Source: Photobacterium galatheae
Lineage (GTDB): Bacteria; Pseudomonadota; Gammaproteobacteria; Enterobacterales; Vibrionaceae
Length of the DNA stretch: 64,000 nt
Reading direction: 5' to 3'
Assembly (NCBI RefSeq): GCF_000695255.1
Contig: NZ_JMIB01000004.1
Location: forward strand, 275,039 to 339,038
Part shown: piece after piece, positions 47,950-55,752 of the stretch
Numbering within the stretch: the first letter of the stretch is position 1
How the letters are laid out: each line of letters begins with the position of its first letter
Notes under the pieces: model-generated
Databases searched by the model: none
Told to the model about the DNA's origin: nothing
The model's input: only the letters and a program-made list of their open reading frames with translations
Made by a program: the position numbers and the translations under genes

Positions 47950-50430
47950 ATGTGTCACCAATGTAATAACAAAAAAATGCATGTTCATAGCGTGAAACCC
48001 GCTGGCAACAAAACCAGTGTTCGTGTTGAGCAAGGGGCTGCCGCTTCAACAGCCGTATCAAACAGCGCTTCAGTGTCAGTGGGGGCAGGCGATTGCTGCG
48101 GTGGTGCTTGTGGTTCAGGCGATCCTGAAGACAGCGATCCTGCCAGAGGTCCCATTTTGCACCCACCTGTCCGCGTGGCTGAACCGAGAGTTTCGTCACT
48201 GTCGAGAATTCATCACCTCAAACCTGCCCGCTTATCCCCCGACTCCGCGATTCTGAGTCCGGACTATCGCTTTGATCCGCTGAGTGACCTCGCAACAGAA
48301 TCATCTGCATCTGATCTATACACAGCTTCAGACCAGCAACTGACCTGGCAAATTCAGGGCATGGACTGTCCGAGTTGTGCTGGCAAGCTTGAAAAGGCGG
48401 TTCGGGGAATCGAGGGCGTCAAACGTGTCTCTGTTGCCTTCGCGACGGAAAAACTGCTTGTGTCAGGATCTTCTGCCAGCCTGATGACAGATGTTGAAGC
48501 GGTCGCAAAGGCAACCGGATTCCCACTGTTACGGCCACAGGAGAAAGAAGCTGAGTCGGACAGTATTCTGAAAACCTACGGCATGCTTATTCTGACCACG
48601 GCACTGGTTGTTCTCTCTTATCTGATTTCGACCCAGTCTGAAACGCTTGGACTGGCTGCATTCACGGCCACCACGCTGGTCGGTTTGGTACCGATTCTGC
48701 GCAAAGCCTTTCAACTGGCTAAAAATGGATCGCCTTTCTCCATTGAAACTCTGATGAGTGTGGCGGCTATCGGTGCCTTGTATCTTGGTGAAACGGCCGA
48801 AGCGGCGATGGTGTTGCTTCTGTTTCTGCTGGGGGAACAACTGGAAGGTTATGCAGCTTCCCGTGCCCGAAGTGGCGTGAAGGCCTTGATGGCTCTGGTG
48901 CCGGAAACCGCCAGACGCGTCAACCCTGACGGTAGCATAGAAGCGGTGCCAGCAGATCAACTACAGCCGGGAGATGTGATAGAAGTGGCGCCGGGGGCCA
49001 GGTTACCTGCTGATGCAATTTTGATGGTTCAGGCGGCCAGCTTTGATGAAAGTGCGATGACCGGAGAGTCTGTGCCGGTTGAGCGTTTTTCGGGAGACAC
49101 TGTTCTGGCGGGTTCACTGTCTGTGGAGCATCTGGTTCGGCTGAAAGTTCACTCAGAACCGGGCGAGAATGCGATCGACCGTATCTTGCATCTGATTGAA
49201 AATGCAGAAGCCAGTAAAGCGCCGATCGAACGTTTTATTGACCGTTTCAGCCGCTGGTATACGCCTGCCATGATTATGCTGGCCACCCTGATTGTTCTGA
49301 TTCCGACGCTGTTGCTGGGACAGTCCTGGGATGAATGGTTATACAAAGGCCTGACTTTGCTGTTGATTGCCTGTCCATGTGCTTTGGTGATCTCAACGCC
49401 TGCAGCCATTACTTCCGGACTGGCTGCTGCGGCACGACGTGGTGCATTGATTAAAGGGGGGGCGGCTCTGGAGCAATTGGGACAGGCTCAGGTGGTGGCC
49501 TTTGATAAAACCGGCACCTTGACCCGGGGGAAACCTCAGGTGACCGATGTCCTCGCTTGGCAGGGTGAAATGTCTGATGTACTGGCGCAAGCGGCAGCCG
49601 TTGAAATGGGATCTCTGCATCCGCTTGCCAATGCGGTGATTGAGAAAGCCCAGCAGTGTGGTGTTTCTGTCTTGACCGCAGCACATCGTCAGGCGCTGCC
49701 GGGACGCGGTATTCAGGGAATGGTGAACGGTCACACGATTCGACTGCTGGCTCCGGATCGACTGGAAGCGGGAATCCTGCTATCTCAGCAACATCTTGAG
49801 GATATTGACCGTTTGGGTGATGAAGGGAAAACGCTGGTGGTGGTACTGCGTCATCAGGAACCGATTGGCCTGATTGCCTGGCGGGATAATTTGCGTGAAG
49901 ATGCCGTGGACGCGGTGAAACAACTGACGGCAATGGGTGTGAAATCTTTGATGTTGACCGGGGACAACCCGCGTGCCGCCCGGGCGATTGCCGCTGAAGT
50001 CGGGGTGGATTTCAGGGCCGGACTTTTACCGGAAGATAAAGTCAGAGAAGTTGCCGAGTGGAGTCACAGTCAGCGCGTGGCGATGGTGGGTGACGGCATT
50101 AATGATGCGCCCGCGATGAAGATGGCTCATGTGGGTATCGCGATGGGCAGTGGGACGGATGTCGCATTGGAAACCGCGGACGCGGCACTGACGCACAACC
50201 GCCTAAGTGAGCTGCCGGAGATGATCAGTCTGTCGCGAAAAACACTGGCCAACATCCGCCAGAATATCACGCTGGCACTGGGGCTGAAGCTGATCTTCCT
50301 GGTGACCACCTTGTTCGGCTGGACCGGTCTCTGGCTGGCAGTGCTCGCTGACAGTGGGGCGACCGCTTTGGTGACGGTGAATGCGCTGCGGCTGTTGCGG
50401 TTTCAGCCGGCACAATCTGAAGAGCAGTAA
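47950..50430 (+). CDS. zntA: Zinc/cadmium/lead-exporting P1B-type ATPase
   Basis: Inner-membrane pump that exports Zn(II), Cd(II) and Pb(II) using ATP. It has 826 residues from the ATG at 47950, preceded by AAGGAG; an in-frame TTG at 47875 is the -35 box. An N-terminal extension of about 130 residues is Cys/His-rich (MCHQCNNKKMHVHS, then DCCGGACGSG). A heavy-metal-associated domain (131-196) has MDCPSCA with C140 and C143. The translocation motif is CPC at 475-477, the phosphorylated aspartate is D519 in DKTGTLT, GDGINDAPA is intact, and the ZntA-class aspartate is D801 in ADSGAT. Regulation by ZntR is supported by the promoter. Confidence 0.96.
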   Translation: MCHQCNNKKMHVHSVKPAGNKTSVRVEQGAAASTAVSNSASVSVGAGDCCGGACGSGDPEDSDPARGPILHPPVRVAEPRVSSLSRIHHLKPARLSPDSAILSPDYRFDPLSDLATESSASDLYTASDQQLTWQIQGMDCPSCAGKLEKAVRGIEGVKRVSVAFATEKLLVSGSSASLMTDVEAVAKATGFPLLRPQEKEAESDSILKTYGMLILTTALVVLSYLISTQSETLGLAAFTATTLVGLVPILRKAFQLAKNGSPFSIETLMSVAAIGALYLGETAEAAMVLLLFLLGEQLEGYAASRARSGVKALMALVPETARRVNPDGSIEAVPADQLQPGDVIEVAPGARLPADAILMVQAASFDESAMTGESVPVERFSGDTVLAGSLSVEHLVRLKVHSEPGENAIDRILHLIENAEASKAPIERFIDRFSRWYTPAMIMLATLIVLIPTLLLGQSWDEWLYKGLTLLLIACPCALVISTPAAITSGLAAAARRGALIKGGAALEQLGQAQVVAFDKTGTLTRGKPQVTDVLAWQGEMSDVLAQAAAVEMGSLHPLANAVIEKAQQCGVSVLTAAHRQALPGRGIQGMVNGHTIRLLAPDRLEAGILLSQQHLEDIDRLGDEGKTLVVVLRHQEPIGLIAWRDNLREDAVDAVKQLTAMGVKSLMLTGDNPRAARAIAAEVGVDFRAGLLPEDKVREVAEWSHSQRVAMVGDGINDAPAMKMAHVGIAMGSGTDVALETADAALTHNRLSELPEMISLSRKTLANIRQNITLALGLKLIFLVTTLFGWTGLWLAVLADSGATALVTVNALRLLRFQPAQSEEQ

Positions 50431-50439
50431 TTGATTTTG

Positions 50440-50466
50440 AACCGATGCAGATTGCATCGGTTTTTT
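50440..50466 (+). terminator. zntA terminator
   Basis: The stem AACCGATGCA / TGCATCGGTT around GAT is followed by a T-run. Confidence 0.9.
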
Positions 50467-50579
50467 ACCTTTGATTGTCGGAAGAGAGTGACAAGCAATG
50501 AAACATGATTCACGCTTTCATCAATATTGTGATCAATGATCTCTTTTTGTGTTTCGGTTACATTTTGCTGTCATATTGT

Positions 50580-50622
50580 TGTGATCACCATCAATAATGT
50601 GTGGGCGACAATCGGCTATGGT
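50580..50622 (+). promoter_or_regulatory. Candidate CRP site and -10 element of udp
   Basis: TGTGA-TCACCA-TCAAT (50580-50595) is a partial match to the CRP consensus. A TATGGT at 50617-50622 would put the transcription start about 41.5 bases from the site centre, the class II position. udp is a known CRP/CytR target in related bacteria. Another TGTGATCA lies at 50528-50535. Confidence 0.5.
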
Positions 50623-50701
50623 TAGCGGGTATTCGAGAGTTCAAGTTGTTGAATAAGACCCAGGCCACCACAGAGTGAGCCGCACAATGAAGGATAGAAT
50701 T

Positions 50702-51469
50702 ATGTCTGAGAACGCTGTTTTCCATTTGGGTGTTACAAAATCTGATCTTCAAGGTGCTGAGATTGCCATTATTCCTGGTGATCCAGCTCGTGTTGAAAAA
50801 ATTGCAAACCTGATGGATGAGCCAGAGTTTCTGAACAGTGCTCGTGAGTACACCCTGTACCGTGCAAAACTGGATGGTCAGTCTGTTGTTGTGTGTTCTA
50901 CCGGTATCGGTGGTCCGTCTACGTCTATTGCTGTTGAAGAGCTGGCACAACTGGGTGTGCGTACCTTCCTGCGTGTTGGGACAACAGGTGCAATTCAGCC
51001 ACATATCAATGTTGGCGATATGATTGTGACCACAGGTTCGGTCCGTCTGGACGGTGCTAGCCTGCACTTTGCACCGATGGAATTCCCGGCAGTTGCTGAT
51101 TTTGAAGTGGCCACGGCAATGAAAGAAGCCTGTGATGCGGAAGATACCGCGGTGCACACGGGTGTGACTGCATCAAGCGATACTTTCTATCCGGGTCAGG
51201 AGCGTTACGACACATTCTCTGGTCGTGTAGTTCGCCGTTTCCAGGGCTCGATGCAAGAATGGCAAGACATGGGCGTACTGAACTTTGAAATGGAATCAGC
51301 AACCCTGCTGACCATGTGTGCAAGTTCGGGTCTGCGTGCAGGTTGTGTGGCGGGTGTGATTATCAACCGTACTCAAAAAGAGACACCGGATCACACCACA
51401 CTGAAAGAAACGGAAGCCCGTGCGATTCGCGTTGTCGTTGATGCTGCGCGTCGTATGCTGAAGAAATAA
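50702..51469 (+). CDS. udp: Uridine phosphorylase
   Basis: Cleaves uridine with phosphate to uracil and ribose-1-phosphate in pyrimidine salvage. It has 255 residues from the ATG at 50702, preceded by AAGGA; an ATG nine codons upstream is less well placed. NP-I family signatures are [53 protein letters not shown] and [12 protein letters not shown]. It lies downstream of zntA, an order I also recall for V. cholerae, and converges on the CARF-nuclease gene. Confidence 0.97.
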   Translation: MSENAVFHLGVTKSDLQGAEIAIIPGDPARVEKIANLMDEPEFLNSAREYTLYRAKLDGQSVVVCSTGIGGPSTSIAVEELAQLGVRTFLRVGTTGAIQPHINVGDMIVTTGSVRLDGASLHFAPMEFPAVADFEVATAMKEACDAEDTAVHTGVTASSDTFYPGQERYDTFSGRVVRRFQGSMQEWQDMGVLNFEMESATLLTMCASSGLRAGCVAGVIINRTQKETPDHTTLKETEARAIRVVVDAARRMLKK

Positions 51470-51498
51470 TTGCTTTGCAGTTGATACAAAGCGGATAC

Positions 51499-51531
51499 AA
51501 AAAACCGATGCTTGGGCATCGGTTTTTTTTT
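51499..51531. terminator. Bidirectional terminator between udp and the CARF-nuclease gene
   Basis: The stem AAACCGATGC / GCATCGGTTT around TTGG has an A-run before and nine T residues after it, between converging genes. Confidence 0.9.
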
Positions 51532-51548
51532 GATTTTGAGTCATGCCA

Positions 51549-52715
51549 TTACAGCATTCGGTTGGCCTGACCCCCGGCTGCTTTAAACCAGGTATGCAGA
51601 TGCTGTTCCAGATCGCCTAACTGTTCAGGACCGATGATGGCGAGTCCTAAATCCTCAGCCCGGACCAGATCGTGATGGCGCAGCGGACGAAAACTCACCA
51701 GCATGGCCCGGGCTTGCAGACCGCCCAGTAAATCTCGCAGAGATTCCAGTTTATACAGGGTATCGTCGCCGTCGTCGCGCATCCCCTTGGTTTTGCATTC
51801 GATAATATGCAGTTTGTTGTTCACCACGGTTGCAACATCCAGTTCGTTCCGGACTTCCCGATCGCCAATCTGGCGGTAAACCTGAACGCCAAGCGAGTGA
51901 TCCTGAATGGTCGGCAGTTTGCTCTGAATCGCTCGTACGGTACTGTGAACCAGATTCTCCAGCCATTCTCCGTTGGCAAAACGGCGGGCTTCTTCGTGTT
52001 TGAACGCCAGAACGCCGTTGTTGTAACTGGCCAGACCGGTTTCCTGCAAGTCATTGATTAGCTGAGCCAGTTCTTTGTAACCTTGCTGTTTCTCGCTCAG
52101 TTCGACGTCCAGCTTTTGCTCTTTCCGGCAGGTCGTTGCCAGATAATTCAGGGTCGCCAAACCCGGCCCCAGTTCCAGCGCGGAGCTGGCCCAGCGTTGT
52201 CCTAAATCCCACAGTTGCTGGTTCAGTGCTTCCGGGACCAAGGTTTCCGGGAGTTCTGCTCGCGCACCAAAGATCGTCAGATAATCCGTGAGCTGAATAC
52301 GGTCTTCTACCTGTTGTTGTTCACGGTCTGCCGGGAATAACCAGCACATTTCATCGCTGAAAGGTTCGATGACATAAATTGGCCACTGATAACTGCGAAA
52401 AACCTCATAGGCAGACAGCAAGCGGTGGCGCAGGCCGCAACTGGCATTAAACCAGACTTCGCTGTTGCTCTCTTTCAGGCGGGCAGCCAGCTCATTCAGT
52501 CGGCAACGAATGGTGGTGATATTGATAGAGTCGGGAATCGTGAAAAATTCAGTCTGGATATCGCGGGGGATCAGAATGGAGCTGAGTCGCTCATAAGTTT
52601 CCCGCTGTGTTTCTGTACCCACAAAGATCATTTTTCCGGCAGGGACGCCGTGGTCTAAAAGCGGAGTGATTAACCGGACCGGGTCCTGATCAATAATGCC
52701 AACATGAGTAATCAT
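51549..52715 (-). CDS. DUF1887 CARF-domain nuclease (Card1/Can2-like), stand-alone
   Basis: Protein of 388 residues in the family of V. cholerae VC1899, whose members join a CARF ligand-sensing domain to a PD-(D/E)XK nuclease. The CARF-like Rossmann domain (about 1-135) begins ITHVGIIDQDPVRLITPLL and has the degenerate ligand-loop motif NASCGLRH (90-97). A linker with helix-turn-helix character follows (about 165-245). The nuclease core has NGEWLENLV with E250/E253, NELD with D293, and IIECKTK with E306 and K308. In type III CRISPR systems relatives are activated by cyclic oligoadenylate. Here no CRISPR array, cas gene or nucleotide cyclase is in the window, so ligand and target are unknown. 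Confidence 0.88.
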   Translation of the reverse strand: MITHVGIIDQDPVRLITPLLDHGVPAGKMIFVGTETQRETYERLSSILIPRDIQTEFFTIPDSINITTIRCRLNELAARLKESNSEVWFNASCGLRHRLLSAYEVFRSYQWPIYVIEPFSDEMCWLFPADREQQQVEDRIQLTDYLTIFGARAELPETLVPEALNQQLWDLGQRWASSALELGPGLATLNYLATTCRKEQKLDVELSEKQQGYKELAQLINDLQETGLASYNNGVLAFKHEEARRFANGEWLENLVHSTVRAIQSKLPTIQDHSLGVQVYRQIGDREVRNELDVATVVNNKLHIIECKTKGMRDDGDDTLYKLESLRDLLGGLQARAMLVSFRPLRHHDLVRAEDLGLAIIGPEQLGDLEQHLHTWFKAAGGQANRML

Positions 52716-52988
52716 AATTATCCTTTTGTGCTTCGGCAGATACCGGCTAAAAATGAGGGAACAGAAAACGGCCGATACCTGCTCCTGAGTAAGCTTTTAA
52801 GTTATATGGGTGCATCGAAAACTTTTTTCAAGCACTTAAAAAAAGTATCGGATATCTCAGGGATTTTTGTTGGCATCCTGTCAATTCATTGCATTTTTTC
52901 TGTAAGGTCCTGTTGCAGGTCACTGGCAAGACAGTGACAATACGGCATTGACTCAGCAGTCTTTTTGAAAGCTTCACGATGATATTTT

Positions 52989-53939
52989 ATGGCACAAAAA
53001 CTCACTATTCTTGATATTGCGAAGCTGGCCGGTGTGGGAAAATCCACGGTTTCCCGGGTGTTGACGCAAGATCCTCGTGTAAAGCCAGCGACCCGTGAAA
53101 AGGTTGAGCAGGTGATTCGCGAATCGGGCTATGTGCCGTCAAAATCGGCGCAGTCGATGCGTGGCGGTACCAGCAAAGTAATTGGCGTGGTGGTATCGCG
53201 TCTTGATTCACCTTCCGAAAATAAAGCGGTGCGGGGCATTCTGGCGGTGATCTATGCGGCCGGATACGATGCCGTGATCATGGAAAGTCAATTCAGCGCT
53301 GCGAAAACCCGGGAACATCTTGCCGTGCTGGAGAAGCGCAATGTCGATGGCGTGATTGTGTTCGGTTTTTCCGGTTTTGACGACACGATTCTCGATGGGT
53401 TTGCGCAACGTGCTGTGGTGATTGCCGTAGATACGGATTCTGTTTCATCGGTGAGTTACGACAATAAAGGGATGATTCATCTGGCAATGCAACAGCTTTC
53501 TGAGCAGGGGCTGACGCATATCAGTTATATCGGTGTGGATCCGGCCGACCGGACCACGGGTTTATTCCGGCTGGATGCTTATCTGGAAGCCTGCCGGGAA
53601 CGTCACATTGAACCCTGCTATCAGACTGGCGAACTCAGTTATGAGAGCGCTTACAAACTGACGGATAAAGTTCTGAATGCACAGACGCAAGCCATTGTCT
53701 GTGCCAGTGACACGCTGGCGATGGGCGTCGCCAAGCGTCTTCAGGAAATTCAGCGGACTGAGGTGGTTGTGTCTGGGGTCGGGGCGACTGATCTGCTGAG
53801 CTTTATGTTTCCCAATACGTTCAGCATTGACCCGGGGTACTTTGAAGCGGGCCAGCGTGCCGCTCACTTATTATTTCAGCATTTGCAGCAGGGCGCACCG
53901 GTGACCCATCTGACCCAGCAAGCCTGCACGCTTCTCTGA
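52989..53939 (+). CDS. treR: Trehalose operon repressor TreR (LacI family)
   Basis: Trehalose-6-phosphate-responsive repressor, 316 residues. The LacI-type DNA-binding domain LTILDIAKLAGVGKSTVSRV is at residues 5-24, followed by the hinge helix (SKSAQSMRGG). The effector domain resembles E. coli TreR throughout: VVSRLDSPSENKAV, MESQFSAAKTREHLAVLEKRN, SYIGVDPADRTTG and SIDPGYFEAGQRAA. The treB and treC genes follow in the same direction. The 330-base gap to treB contains a repeat-rich terminator-like structure and two operator dyads. Confidence 0.94.
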   Translation: MAQKLTILDIAKLAGVGKSTVSRVLTQDPRVKPATREKVEQVIRESGYVPSKSAQSMRGGTSKVIGVVVSRLDSPSENKAVRGILAVIYAAGYDAVIMESQFSAAKTREHLAVLEKRNVDGVIVFGFSGFDDTILDGFAQRAVVIAVDTDSVSSVSYDNKGMIHLAMQQLSEQGLTHISYIGVDPADRTTGLFRLDAYLEACRERHIEPCYQTGELSYESAYKLTDKVLNAQTQAIVCASDTLAMGVAKRLQEIQRTEVVVSGVGATDLLSFMFPNTFSIDPGYFEAGQRAAHLLFQHLQQGAPVTHLTQQACTLL

Positions 53940-53960
53940 ATAACATCCGCATGATCTGAC

Positions 53961-54078
53961 AACCCGGAGCACGTTCGCGAACACATCCGTGAACGCTTCG
54001 CGAACGTGTCCACGAACACATCCGTGAACGCTTCGCGAACGTGTCCACGAACACATCCGCGAACGTGATCCGGGTTTT
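53961..54078 (+). repeat. 35-bp tandem repeats inside a long inverted repeat (terminator-like) after treR
   Basis: The outer arms AACCCGGAGCACGTTCGCG (53961-53979) and CGCGAACGTGATCCGGGTT (54058-54076) pair over 19 positions with one mismatch, followed by TTAT. Between them lie two exact 35-base units (53978-54012 and 54013-54047) and the start of a third, shortened one. Joining the arms directly gives a classic terminator hairpin, so it looks like a treR terminator expanded by tandem duplication. Unlike a CRISPR array there are no unique spacers. Confidence 0.85.
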
Positions 54079-54124
54079 ATGTCTATCCTCAAACAGGACG
54101 CAGTTCGTGAGTTGCGACACAGTT

Positions 54125-54138
54125 TGGGAACATTCCCA
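54125..54138. promoter_or_regulatory. TreR-type operator 1
   Basis: The dyad TGGGAA-CA-TTCCCA lies 132 bases before treB. The same 14 bases occur again at 54181-54194. A duplicated LacI-family dyad directly before treBC is best read as a TreR site. Confidence 0.75.
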
Positions 54139-54179
54139 TTTTCAATTCTTTTTGTCAGGTTCATCATTAGCGCCATGGG

Positions 54180-54195
54180 TTGGGAACATTCCCAA
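54180..54195. promoter_or_regulatory. TreR-type operator 2
   Basis: TTGGGAA-CA-TTCCCAA is a dyad with seven paired bases per arm, 75 bases before treB and 56 bases from operator 1. The pair probably brackets the treB promoter. Confidence 0.78.
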
Positions 54196-54269
54196 ATCAG
54201 AAAAGACAATGACAATATCCCCCTGTGTACCGACGACCCTGTGTACCAATGACTTAGACGGATACCGGC

Positions 54270-55703
54270 ATGAGTAAAATCGACAAACAGCAGATAGAAC
54301 AGCTCGTCGCCCGCATCGGCGGCGAGACGAACATCGTCAGTGTCAGCCACTGCCTGACACGATTACGCTTTGTGTTACAGGACCCGAAACAGGCCGACAC
54401 GGCCGGGCTGGAAGCTTTGCCTATGGTGAAAGGCTGCTTTACCAATGCCGGCCAGTTTCAGGTTGTGATTGGGACCGAGGTCGATCAGGTCTACAAACAG
54501 ATGAATGCCATGATGGGCGGCAAAGCAGCCAGCAAAGATGAAGCCAAAGTGGCTGCCCGTCAGAACATGAGTTTGCTGGAGCGCGGTATTTCCCATCTTG
54601 CCGAAATTTTTGTGCCGTTGTTACCAGCCATTATCACCGGGGGCCTGATTCTGGGCTTCCGCAATGTCATCGGCGACATTGCCATGTTCGATGGTAAAAC
54701 TCTCACACAAATCAGTCCGTTCTGGGCGCAGGCACATGCATTCCTGTGGCTGATTGGTGAAGCAATTTTCTTCTTCCTGCCGGTCGGTGTGTGCTGGTCC
54801 ACCGTGAAAAAACTGGGCGGAACGCCGATTCTGGGGATCGTACTGGGGGTGACACTGGTATCTCCCCAACTGATGAATGCGTACCTGATCGGGAAACAAG
54901 TGCCGGAAGTGTGGGACTTTGGCTGGTTCGTGATTGAGAAAGTCGGCTATCAGGCGCAGGTCATTCCGGCGATGCTGGCGGGGATTGCGCTGGCCTTTAT
55001 CGAAACACGGCTGAAGCGCATTATTCCGGATTACCTCTACTTAGTGGTGGTGCCATTTATTTCTCTGATTACGGCGGTCGTGCTGGCCCATGCTCTGATT
55101 GGTCCGTTTGGCCGCATGCTGGGCGATGGTGTGGCTTATATTGCCAAAGCGGCCATGACCGGTGACTTTGCCATTCTGGGTTCTGTACTGTTTGGTTTCC
55201 TCTATGCACCCCTGGTAATTACCGGGATTCACCACACTACCAATGCTGTGGATCTGCAACTGATGCAGGACATGGGCGGTACGCCAATCTGGCCGTTGAT
55301 TGCGTTGTCGAATATTGCGCAGGCGTCGGCTGTGGTCGGTATTATCATCATCAGTAAGAAAGAGAACGAGCGTGAGATTTCCGTCCCGGCGGCTATTTCA
55401 GCCTACCTGGGGGTCACGGAACCTGCGATGTACGGCATCAATCTGAAATACAAGTTCCCGATGTTGTGCGCAATGATCGGTTCAGCGCTGGCAGCAGCGA
55501 TTTGCGGCGCATCCGGCGTGATGGCGAACGGCATTGGTGTCGGCGGTCTGCCGGGTATCCTTTCAATTCAGCCGCAGTACTGGCTGGTTTACCTGCTGGC
55601 GATGGTGGTGGCCATTGTAGTGCCACTGGTCCTGACGCTGGTGATGTACAAACGCGCTGCGGCAAAAGGTCAACTGAACAATCAACAACCACAAACAGCA
55701 TAA
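54270..55703 (+). CDS. treB: PTS trehalose-specific EIIBC component
   Basis: Imports trehalose as trehalose-6-phosphate through the inner membrane. It has 477 residues. The N-terminal EIIB domain (about 1-90) has the phosphorylated C28 in SVSHCLTRLRFVL. The EIIC domain follows, with many membrane segments, including LPAIITGGLILGFRNVIGD, GIHHTTNAVDLQLM and YLGVTEPAMYGINLKYKFPM. No EIIA domain is present, so EIIA-Glc must act in trans, as for E. coli TreB. The ribosome-binding site is weak. treC follows after 49 bases with a hairpin in between. Confidence 0.96.
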   Translation: MSKIDKQQIEQLVARIGGETNIVSVSHCLTRLRFVLQDPKQADTAGLEALPMVKGCFTNAGQFQVVIGTEVDQVYKQMNAMMGGKAASKDEAKVAARQNMSLLERGISHLAEIFVPLLPAIITGGLILGFRNVIGDIAMFDGKTLTQISPFWAQAHAFLWLIGEAIFFFLPVGVCWSTVKKLGGTPILGIVLGVTLVSPQLMNAYLIGKQVPEVWDFGWFVIEKVGYQAQVIPAMLAGIALAFIETRLKRIIPDYLYLVVVPFISLITAVVLAHALIGPFGRMLGDGVAYIAKAAMTGDFAILGSVLFGFLYAPLVITGIHHTTNAVDLQLMQDMGGTPIWPLIALSNIAQASAVVGIIIISKKENEREISVPAAISAYLGVTEPAMYGINLKYKFPMLCAMIGSALAAAICGASGVMANGIGVGGLPGILSIQPQYWLVYLLAMVVAIVVPLVLTLVMYKRAAAKGQLNNQQPQTA

Positions 55704-55711
55704 CGTCATTG

Positions 55712-55738
55712 AACGGCAGCAAAGCTGCCGTTTCTTTT
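55712..55738 (+). terminator. Terminator-like hairpin between treB and treC
   Basis: The stem AACGGCAGC / GCTGCCGTT around AAA is followed by TCTTTT. It may lower treC expression relative to treB or stabilise the treB 3' end. Confidence 0.7.
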
Positions 55739-55752
55739 CAAGGCTAGGTCAC

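Noticed and set aside
53978..54068. CRISPR-like direct repeats
   Set aside because: The 35-base units are contiguous tandem copies with no unique spacers, and no cas genes are nearby. The outer inverted arms indicate an expanded hairpin.
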